The notes beneath the pieces were generated by a model. It had not been told where the DNA came from and searched no databases. It was given only the letters and a program-made list of their open reading frames with translations. A stretch of DNA of 64,000 nucleotides from UBA2589 sp965223235 (GTDB taxonomy: Bacteria > Gemmatimonadota > Gemmatimonadetes > Longimicrobiales > Gaopeijiaceae): positions 62,001 to 126,000 of the forward strand of contig CBDCVV010000016.1 of assembly GCA_965223235.1 (NCBI GenBank), read 5' to 3'. Below are positions 58,024-64,000 of this stretch, piece by piece. The position numbers and the translations under genes are program-made. The stretch's first letter is position 1. Each line of letters starts with the position of its first letter.

Positions 58024-58623
58024 ATGTTGGTGTTTCGTGCACAACTGGAGCGAGTGGCGTCCGTAGTGCTCGTGGCGATTGTGGGGGCCGCGTGTGCCGA
58101 TCAGCCGAATGAACAGGCGACAGGGACGGAGGATGCCGCCCCTGTGGTCGAGCTATCGGGGGCTGAGGCCGCGTTCGCCACGGCTACCGACCTCGGTATC
58201 CGGAATGCCCGACACCCTATGGACGATGTCGTCACTGCCGGACAGCCGACGGAGGAACAGATGGTTGCTCTGGTGGAGTCGGGTGTTCGTCACGCGATCT
58301 CGCTGCGGCCAGCGTCTGAAGATGGAGCGGGGTGGGAGGAGGCCCACGCAGAGGGAGCCGGGTACGACTTCGCTCGACTCCCGATCTCGGGTGCGGAGTC
58401 GCTGACGCGCGAGACGGTCGAGGAGTTCGCGGCCCTCCTCGACGAGGCGGGGGGCGAGCCGACTCTCTTGTACTGCGCGAGCAGTAATCGGGTTGGCGCG
58501 CTGGTCGCTCTTAAGGCGGCTTGGATCGATGGAGCAGATCCGCAGGATGCGTTAGAGCAGGGGCTCTCGGCCGGGCTCACGCGGCTGGAAGCGCCGGTCC
58601 GTGGCCTCCTGGGAATCGACTAG
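58024..58623 (+). CDS. Lipoprotein phosphatase, DUF442/dual-specificity-like
   Basis: 199 residues. Lipobox VGAACADQ. The C-terminal domain begins MDDVVTAGQPTEEQMVALVESGVRHAISLRP, as in the DUF442 (Blh-type) phosphatase fold. The catalytic loop is LLYCASSNRVGALVALKAAW, a C-x4-R loop. GGAGGGAGG precedes the ATG. It would act in the periplasm, where a cysteine phosphatase is uncommon. Substrate unknown. Confidence 0.8.
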   Translation: MLVFRAQLERVASVVLVAIVGAACADQPNEQATGTEDAAPVVELSGAEAAFATATDLGIRNARHPMDDVVTAGQPTEEQMVALVESGVRHAISLRPASEDGAGWEEAHAEGAGYDFARLPISGAESLTRETVEEFAALLDEAGGEPTLLYCASSNRVGALVALKAAWIDGADPQDALEQGLSAGLTRLEAPVRGLLGID

Positions 58624-58688
58624 CCGATACCCAGCGCTCGAAGTTTCGAGGCGAGCGGGGGCCTGGGCCGCGACCGAGACGGTCCTTC

Positions 58689-59429
58689 TTACCGGACCGA
58701 GAGCGCGGGCACGGGCGCGAGGATCACTTGCCGCGTCCCGACGATGAGGCGGTCCATGGCGCGACGTGCGGCGACGGCCTCCCACGCAGTCCAGAACGAC
58801 TCGTATTGCCCCAACGACTCGAAGCCGAACGTTCTGAGGTAGCTCCAGTCATCTGCGACTAAGAAGCGCCCTGTCGAGGAGTGGATGTTCTTATCGCGCT
58901 CGAAGGAGACGGCCTCGAGCGTGGCCTGCTCGAAGGCACGGGCATCCTTCGGCGCGACCCGGTACCACACGAAGGCGACGAGCGGCGAATCGGTCGGATC
59001 TCCGACCCCCAGGGATGGGAGCATGCGCACGAACTGGTCATGATGGGAGGCAGAGTGGGCTCCGATGGCGCCATAGAGCGCTCCAATGCTCTTTCCTTCC
59101 CGCCCGGCAATCGCGCGCAAAGAGTCATTCGATTCGTCCATCCCGGCCATCCCCTCGAATGAGCTCACGACGACCAGGTCGAGCGGGACGGGGCTCTCCA
59201 CTTCGCGAAATGCCCGGAAGGAGCGCATCGCGACGTCTTGCCGGTAAAGCGCCAGCACCTCGTCCCGATAGATACCGATCGCCTCGGCGCTCTGGCCGGG
59301 GAGGAAGGAGAAGGTGACGAGCTGCCGGACCTCTCCCTCGAATGGGGCTTGGCCCGCGGCACTTGGCGGGCCGGACATGAGTCCGGACCCTACGAGGGCG
59401 ACCGTCGCGAGGAGATGTGCCCGCCTCAC
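58689..59429 (-). CDS. Secreted NIPSNAP-like (dimeric alpha-beta barrel) protein
   Basis: 246 residues with a signal peptide (ending AAGQ). The VRQLVTFSFLPGQSAEAIGIYRDEVLALYRQ segment and a later repeat ADDWSYLRTFGFESLGQYESFWTAWEAV suggest two ferredoxin-like alpha-beta repeats as in NIPSNAP or ABM proteins. The ATG overlaps the stop of the PQQ sugar dehydrogenase gene (ATGA at 59426-59429), so it is the second gene of that operon. Function not known. Confidence 0.6.
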   Translation of the reverse strand: MRRAHLLATVALVGSGLMSGPPSAAGQAPFEGEVRQLVTFSFLPGQSAEAIGIYRDEVLALYRQDVAMRSFRAFREVESPVPLDLVVVSSFEGMAGMDESNDSLRAIAGREGKSIGALYGAIGAHSASHHDQFVRMLPSLGVGDPTDSPLVAFVWYRVAPKDARAFEQATLEAVSFERDKNIHSSTGRFLVADDWSYLRTFGFESLGQYESFWTAWEAVAARRAMDRLIVGTRQVILAPVPALSVR

Positions 59430-60658
59430 CGGGTACCGGCGGGCTCAATGCGGAGGATGGCGGTTGGGGGGCCGTCTTCCCAACGCGTACCGCCGTCGAG
59501 TGCGATGTAGATGAAACCGTCGGGCCCCTCCCGGATGTCCCGAATTCGCCCGACGTCTTGGAGCACGGTCTCGGTCCGAACGACGTCGGTACCATCGATG
59601 CGCACCCGATCGAGTTTTTGGCCCCTCAGTCCCCCGACGAACATGTCGCCCTTCCATCGGGGGAAGGCGTCTCCTTGGTAGAACATCATCCCGCTCACTC
59701 CGATCGACGGAACCCAGACGTGCGTGGGTTGAGCCGTCCCTTCGAGGTGGGTCCCGGCATGGATCGCCGAGCCGGTACGGTAGTTCACCCCATACCCGAC
59801 GACAGGCCAACCGAAGTTTGCGGCCGGTTCCAGCAGATTGAGTTCGTCTCCTCCCTGAGGCCCATGCTCATTGAGCCACACCAGGTCCGTCGCTGGATCG
59901 ACGGCGAGTCCCTGGGCATTCCGGTGTCCGTAACTCCAGATCTCATCGCGTGCTCCATCGACATCGACGAACGGGTTGTCCTGAGGCACCCGACCGTCGT
60001 CGTGAAGGCGTACCGTGGTTCCATTGTGGTTGGTGAGATCTTGCGCAGGGTGGGCGGAGAGATCCCCCTCGGACGGCCACTGCCGATCTCCTAGAGTGAC
60101 GTAGAGGAAGTTCGAGCCGTCGAAGGCGAGTCGCCCCCCCCACATCGAGCTACGCTCCGTTCCGTTTGGTGAAGCGTCAGCGTGAAAAATCTCCTCCACG
60201 TCCGAAAGGCGCTCCCCATCGAAGCTCCCTCGAATCACGGCGAGGTTGCCCAGCGAGTCCGCGTCGGGCTTCACATAGCTGACGTACAGGAGTCCGTTGT
60301 TCTCGTAGTCGGGATGAAGGACTACGTCCCGTAGGCCTGCTTGCTCTAGTCCGTTCATGGCGCGGGCGCCACGCCCGAGGGCCGCGACCGGCGGGAGCCC
60401 GGCGACCGGCGTCTCGAGTAGCTGACCGTCTCTCACGATGCGAAGGTCACCCGGGCGTTCAGTCACCAAGAGGTCGCCGTCCGGGGTGAAGGCCATCGCG
60501 AACGGATTGATGAGCCCTTCGACCACGGTCGTCACCTTGAAATCATGCTCCGCTGAGCGGATGACCGACGCGTCGGACACAGGTGCTTCGGGTGCCGGCG
60601 TGCATCCACTTGAAGCCATGACGACAAGCGCGGCGAGCGGCAGCGACGGGTGATTCAT
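59426..60658 (-). CDS. PQQ-dependent soluble sugar dehydrogenase (YliI/Asd-like) lipoprotein
   Basis: 410 residues from ATG 60658, giving lipobox MASSGCTP; the open frame to 60745 adds only basic residues. Six-bladed propeller: GLINPFAMAFTPDGDLLVTERPG, LRDVVLHPDYENNGLLYVSY, GGRLAFDGSNFLYVTLGDR, WSYGHRNAQGLAVDPATDLVWLNEHGPQGGDELN, and VSGMMFYQGDAFPRWKGDMFVGGLRGQKL. The catalytic-type RNAQG and EHGPxGGDE motifs are those of aldose sugar dehydrogenase. Oxidises sugars in the periplasm with PQQ. No PQQ synthesis genes in the window. Confidence 0.94.
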   Translation of the reverse strand: MNHPSLPLAALVVMASSGCTPAPEAPVSDASVIRSAEHDFKVTTVVEGLINPFAMAFTPDGDLLVTERPGDLRIVRDGQLLETPVAGLPPVAALGRGARAMNGLEQAGLRDVVLHPDYENNGLLYVSYVKPDADSLGNLAVIRGSFDGERLSDVEEIFHADASPNGTERSSMWGGRLAFDGSNFLYVTLGDRQWPSEGDLSAHPAQDLTNHNGTTVRLHDDGRVPQDNPFVDVDGARDEIWSYGHRNAQGLAVDPATDLVWLNEHGPQGGDELNLLEPAANFGWPVVGYGVNYRTGSAIHAGTHLEGTAQPTHVWVPSIGVSGMMFYQGDAFPRWKGDMFVGGLRGQKLDRVRIDGTDVVRTETVLQDVGRIRDIREGPDGFIYIALDGGTRWEDGPPTAILRIEPAGTR

Positions 60659-60835
60659 CGAGATTCGAGTCACGGTCTTTACAGGGTCCGGTAGCGGGCG
60701 TGGGAGGGGTGATGAATACCCGTGTGGGCGCCGTCGGGAAAGCACGCGTGCTGATGAGTCCCCATCCCCCGCGACCGGTGGCGAAACGGGATCGAGGTGG
60801 CCAGCTTCTCACAGATTCCAACGCAGGAGGGGAGT

Positions 60836-62113
60836 ATGACTCTCATGAGACAGAAGCGTTTCACGGTGCAGGTAGCGTCCATCCTCGGGCTGGCGGTGCT
60901 CGCGACTGCCTGTGCCGAACAGGCTGCGACACCAGAGCCGTCCGATGCGACGGTGTTCGAGGGCGCCCGACTCATCGTGGGCGACGGATCCGTAGTCGAC
61001 AACGCAGTCTTCGTTGTCGACGATGGTTCGATCACCGCTGCGGGTGCCGCAGGCACGGTGGAGGTGCCTGAGGGAGCCACTCATGTCGACTTGAGCGGCC
61101 GGACCGTGATGCCCGCCCTCGTCAACGCGCACTTCCATCTCTCTTCAGATGGGGCAGAACGGATCCGCCAACTCCGCCACCTGGCCTACTACGGATCGAG
61201 CGCGGCGATTAGTCTCGGGCTCGACGACGGTGTGATGGGGTTGGTCATGAGGGGCGGGACGATTCCTTCTGGTGCTCGATCCCAGAGTGCGGGACGGGGA
61301 ATCACGAGCCCGGAACCCGGACGGTCTGAGGTCCCCCACTGGGTCACGACCCAGGACGAGGCGAGGGAGGCGGTCCAAGAACTCGCGGCTCAGAACGTCG
61401 ACTTCGTGAAGGTCTGGGTGGATAGCCGCGGTGGGCAGTACGAGCGACTCTCTCCGGAACTTTACGGTGCTGTCATCGACGAGGCCCACGCGAACGGACT
61501 CCGTGTGACGGCCCACGTCTTCACACTCGAGGATGCGAAGGGATTGCTCGAGGCCGGAGTCGATGCCTTCGCCCACGGCGTTCGTGACATGGATGTCGAT
61601 GACGCCATCGTCGAGATGTGGACGAGTAGACCGGACGTGGTGCTCGTCCCCAACCTGCCCGGTCCGGGCGTGCCGGTAGACGTGGCTTGGCTCGGCGGTT
61701 CGTTGCCGGCCGAGACTGTGGAGCAGATGGCTTCTGCGCAAAGAGAAAACCCATCTGCACAGGCGGCTTTTGGAATTCAGGCCCGGAATCTCGTGCGTCT
61801 ACATGAAGCGGGTGTGAAGATCGCGTTCGGTACCGACGGAGGGTCGCCGTGGGCCGTGCATCAGGAATTGGAAGACATGGTGCGCGCGGGGATGAGCCCG
61901 AGCGACGTGATCGTCGCAGCGACGAAGAATTCGGCAGAGCTACTTCGAATCGACGACCTAGGTACGATCGCCCCCGGCATGAGCGCCGACTTCGTCGTCC
62001 TGGACGCCAATCCGCTCGATGACATTACGAACACTCGCCGGATCGCCGCCGTGTGGATCGGCGGTCATGAGATCGACCGAGCATCGATAGGGGCGCAGTT
62101 CCGAGGGGAGTAG
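60836..62113 (+). CDS. Lipoprotein amidohydrolase
   Basis: 425 residues. ATG 60836 follows AGGAGGGGAGT; the longer frame from 60797 is not used. Lipobox LATACAEQ. Amidohydrolase fold: TVFEGARLIVGDGSVVDNAV, first metals LVNAHFHLSSDG, lysine region NVDFVKVWVDSRGG, histidines in RVTAHVFTLED and DAFAHGVRD, aspartate in IAFGTDGGSPWAV, closing IAPGMSADFVVLDANPLDD. Same broad family as the 1670 and 19960 genes. Substrate unknown. Divergent from the PQQ sugar dehydrogenase operon; stop 13 bases from the recQ stop. Confidence 0.92.
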   Translation: MTLMRQKRFTVQVASILGLAVLATACAEQAATPEPSDATVFEGARLIVGDGSVVDNAVFVVDDGSITAAGAAGTVEVPEGATHVDLSGRTVMPALVNAHFHLSSDGAERIRQLRHLAYYGSSAAISLGLDDGVMGLVMRGGTIPSGARSQSAGRGITSPEPGRSEVPHWVTTQDEAREAVQELAAQNVDFVKVWVDSRGGQYERLSPELYGAVIDEAHANGLRVTAHVFTLEDAKGLLEAGVDAFAHGVRDMDVDDAIVEMWTSRPDVVLVPNLPGPGVPVDVAWLGGSLPAETVEQMASAQRENPSAQAAFGIQARNLVRLHEAGVKIAFGTDGGSPWAVHQELEDMVRAGMSPSDVIVAATKNSAELLRIDDLGTIAPGMSADFVVLDANPLDDITNTRRIAAVWIGGHEIDRASIGAQFRGE

Positions 62114-62126
62114 CCGGTTCTCCCGC

Positions 62127-63629
62127 TCAGTTCGGAGTGGCGAGCGCCTCGAGGAATGCGTTCCCATACCGCTCCAACTTCGCGGGGCCGACGCCGGGCA
62201 CATCGAGGAGCTCGGCGTCGGTCCGCGGCCGGCGGACTACCATTTCACGAAGCACGGCGTCGCTAAAAACGATGTAGGCCGGTACTCGCTGCCGCTCCGC
62301 GAGATCCTTCCGAAGTGACCGGAGTTGCTCGAAGAGTTCCTCCCCGGCCGCGTCCAGCGACACCACGTCGGACTTGGAGCTGGTACGAGCTCGCTTGATG
62401 GAACGGGTCGCCGCGGGTCCGGCCAGCTCCTCTACCCGTTCCCCGGTACAAACGTCGCACGAGGTGCCACAGCTCCCCGACTCTTCGTCGAAGTACCGAA
62501 GAATACCCTGATGTCGGCACGCCCCGGAGTCGACCATCCGAAAGAGGGCTACCGTCTTATCGTGCTTGAGGCGGGCCACATCGGCGGGTAGGTCGGCGAG
62601 GAAGCGTTCGTGCAGCTTCACGTCCGCCCACGAATAGAAGAGAAAGCAGTCGCTGGGGAGTCCATCTCGTCCAGCTCGACCGATCTCTTGATACCACGAT
62701 TCGATGTCTTTCGGCATGTCCCGGTGTATCACGAAGCGCACGTTCGACTTGTCGATTCCCATTCCAAAGGCCACCGTCGCGACGATCACATCGACGTCGT
62801 CGTGTTGGAATGCTTCTTGGTTGCGCTTCCGTGATTCCGAGTCGAGTCCGGCGTGATAGGGCAGGGCGTTGACTCCCTGGTGGCGGAGGAAGTCTGCGGT
62901 TTGCTCCACAGCTTTTCGACTCGAGCAGTACACGATCCCAGACTCGCCGGCGTGTCTTCGGACCAAACCGAGGATTTCTGAGCGCGTATTGCCGACCCCC
63001 TTCTTTCGGCATCCGACCCGGAGGTTCGGTCGGAAGAACGATCCCTTGTAGCCCGCGGGCTTCGACATGCCCAACTGTCTTAGGATGTCACGAGCTACGG
63101 GGCGCGTTGCGGTAGCTGTGAGGGCGAGGACAGGGACGCCCAGGCGCTCTTTGAGCCCACGAAGCTGCCGGTACGAGGGCCTGAAGTCGTGGCCCCATTG
63201 GCTGATACAATGCGCCTCGTCTACTACTAGGAGGGAGATCGGGCACTTGGCCATGTAGTCGCGGAGCCGTCCGTCCAAGCCTTCCGGGGCCATGTAGACG
63301 AGTTCGAGCCGCCCCGCTCTGAGCGCGTCGAGCCTTCGCTCACGTTCGCTACCCGCGAGAGACGAGTTGATCTCGACGGCTTCGAAGCCGTAGCTGCGAA
63401 GGGAGTCGACCTGATCCTTCATCAAGCTGATGAGTGGTGAGACGACCAGCACCGTACCCGGCATCATCTTCGCCGGGAGCTGGTAGGTCAGCGACTTGCC
63501 CGCCCCGGTGGGCATGACGCCAATGCAGTCCTTCCCGGCGAGGACCGCGTCGACGATTTCGAGTTGCCCGGGTCGGAAATGATCGAAGCCGAAGGTGTTC
63601 TTCAGTGCTTCGTGCGGATCCGTCGTCAC
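62127..63629 (-). CDS. recQ: ATP-dependent DNA helicase RecQ, short form
   Basis: 500 residues, shorter than the usual ~600. Motif 0/I: FRPGQLEIVDAV and MPTGAGKSLTYQLP. DEAH box in LVVDEAHCISQWGHDFRPSY, motif III LTATATRPV, motif VI QEIGRAGRDGLPSD. The zinc site follows (CRHQGILRYF, CGTSCDVC). The winged-helix RQC region is largely missing; an HRDC domain is retained at the end (LRSLRKDLAERQRVPAYIVFSDAVLREM...DVPGVGPAKLERYG). Start GTG 63629 overlaps the upstream TPR gene stop (GTGA). Unwinds DNA 3'-5' in repair. Confidence 0.94.
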   Translation of the reverse strand: MTTDPHEALKNTFGFDHFRPGQLEIVDAVLAGKDCIGVMPTGAGKSLTYQLPAKMMPGTVLVVSPLISLMKDQVDSLRSYGFEAVEINSSLAGSERERRLDALRAGRLELVYMAPEGLDGRLRDYMAKCPISLLVVDEAHCISQWGHDFRPSYRQLRGLKERLGVPVLALTATATRPVARDILRQLGMSKPAGYKGSFFRPNLRVGCRKKGVGNTRSEILGLVRRHAGESGIVYCSSRKAVEQTADFLRHQGVNALPYHAGLDSESRKRNQEAFQHDDVDVIVATVAFGMGIDKSNVRFVIHRDMPKDIESWYQEIGRAGRDGLPSDCFLFYSWADVKLHERFLADLPADVARLKHDKTVALFRMVDSGACRHQGILRYFDEESGSCGTSCDVCTGERVEELAGPAATRSIKRARTSSKSDVVSLDAAGEELFEQLRSLRKDLAERQRVPAYIVFSDAVLREMVVRRPRTDAELLDVPGVGPAKLERYGNAFLEALATPN

Positions 63630-64000
63630 TCTGGAGTTCCCTCGGACGGTGTTGAAGTCAGCTCCGCGGCGGCGTCGGGACGGCCCGTTGCCTCGTACAG
63701 TTCGACGAGTCGGCGGTGAGCGGTCCGCGTGCGGCCTGCTTCTGGGCCTTGTCCCTCCAAGAGGGTCTCGTAGGCCTCGACGAGGAGAGGCTCAGCTTCG
63801 GCATAGCGTTCCTGGTCCATTAGCGCCGCGGCCAGGTCACTCATGGCTTCGCCAATGTGTCTGTGCCCCGCGGGGAGGCCGTCCACCCGGAGCTCCAACG
63901 CTTCCCGTAGAAGCGCCTCGGCTTCTTGAGGACGGCCCAGACGCCGATATACCGTGGCGAGTCCCACGCGGGGGAACGCCCGGTTCGGGTGTCCCGGTCG
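63626..64000 (-). CDS. Tetratricopeptide-repeat protein, C-terminal part (5' end outside window)
   Basis: The frame is open to the window edge (124 residues visible). TPR units: LATVYRRLGRPQEAEALLREALEL, IGEAMSDLAAALMDQERYAEAEPLLVEAYETL, and RTAHRRLVELYEATGRPDAAAEL. In this phylum such TPR tails often close Ser/Thr protein kinases, but the N-terminus is not visible. Its stop overlaps recQ by 4 bases, so the two are co-transcribed. Confidence 0.85.
   Translation of the reverse strand, partial: RPGHPNRAFPRVGLATVYRRLGRPQEAEALLREALELRVDGLPAGHRHIGEAMSDLAAALMDQERYAEAEPLLVEAYETLLEGQGPEAGRTRTAHRRLVELYEATGRPDAAAELTSTPSEGTPE

Overview
This 64 kb window is a high-GC bacterial chromosome segment with no phage, plasmid, insertion-sequence, rRNA or CRISPR signature. 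The gene content points to Gemmatimonadota or a close relative (inference). The reasons are an ATPase-less MacB/FtsX-type permease of the ADOP kind with a PadR regulator, many exported amidohydrolases, amidases and S9/M19 peptidases, short secreted proteins with carboxypeptidase-regulatory-like domains, 6-bladed propeller lipoproteins, and frequent ATGA/GTGA gene overlaps. Acidic linkers in two exported enzymes would suit a saline habitat.

Layout. 1-3.4 kb: the 3' part of a PQQ dehydrogenase, an exported amidohydrolase and a small zinc ribbon. 3.5-6.0 kb: an exported metzincin-type protease. 6.2-10.2 kb (minus): a three-subunit molybdenum hydroxylase like periplasmic aldehyde oxidase PaoABC (Tat-exported 2Fe-2S subunit, Mo subunit, FAD subunit with an extra cysteine cluster). 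10.3-11.8 kb: ECF sigma, anti-sigma-like protein and Spy/CpxP-like protein in one overlapping operon. 11.8-14.9 kb (minus): outer-membrane and lipoprotein genes, including a tandem paralogue pair. 15-16.6 kb: a bacterial TMEM45/DUF716-like membrane protein and an AEC-family carrier. 16.6-29 kb: an exported peptide/amide catabolism block (D-aminoacylase-like, Tat amidase, propeller-amidohydrolase fusion, M19 dipeptidase, S9 peptidase, second amidase). 29-34.4 kb: YajQ, a small barrel protein, MscS, a COG3650-like lipoprotein and an ABC exporter. 34.6-41.3 kb: leuS, tkt, a second tandem paralogue pair and a membrane protein. 41.3-43.8 kb: an orphan zinc-finger anti-sigma, a SprT-like protein and a histone-H1-like Lys/Ala protein. 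43.9-48.3 kb: thrC-thrB, an ANKH-like MOP-superfamily protein and a Big_1/cupredoxin lipoprotein. 48.4-51.4 kb: PadR and ADOP permease.

51.4-56.5 kb is the most unusual part: 18 tRNA genes, all on the minus strand (17 in one cluster led by initiator tRNA-Met, then tRNA-Pro(GGG) beyond a DUF4010 gene). Five of them (Ser-CGA, Pro-CGG, Ser-GGA, Ser-GCT, Pro-GGG) are followed by one or more copies of their own 3' tail, from the T-loop to the discriminator, embedded in hairpin-rich repeats of 185, 131, 195, 184 and 123 bp. The 185- and 123-bp arrays carry an intrinsic-terminator hairpin in every unit, and the hairpin stem of the outermost 185-bp unit is changed on both arms yet still pairs. This resembles the E. 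coli tyrT repeats that give rtT RNA, but here it recurs at five loci.

56.7-64 kb: a propeller lipoprotein, a DUF442-like phosphatase, a secreted NIPSNAP-like protein translationally coupled to a PQQ sugar dehydrogenase, a lipoprotein amidohydrolase, a short RecQ, and the 3' end of a TPR protein running off the window.
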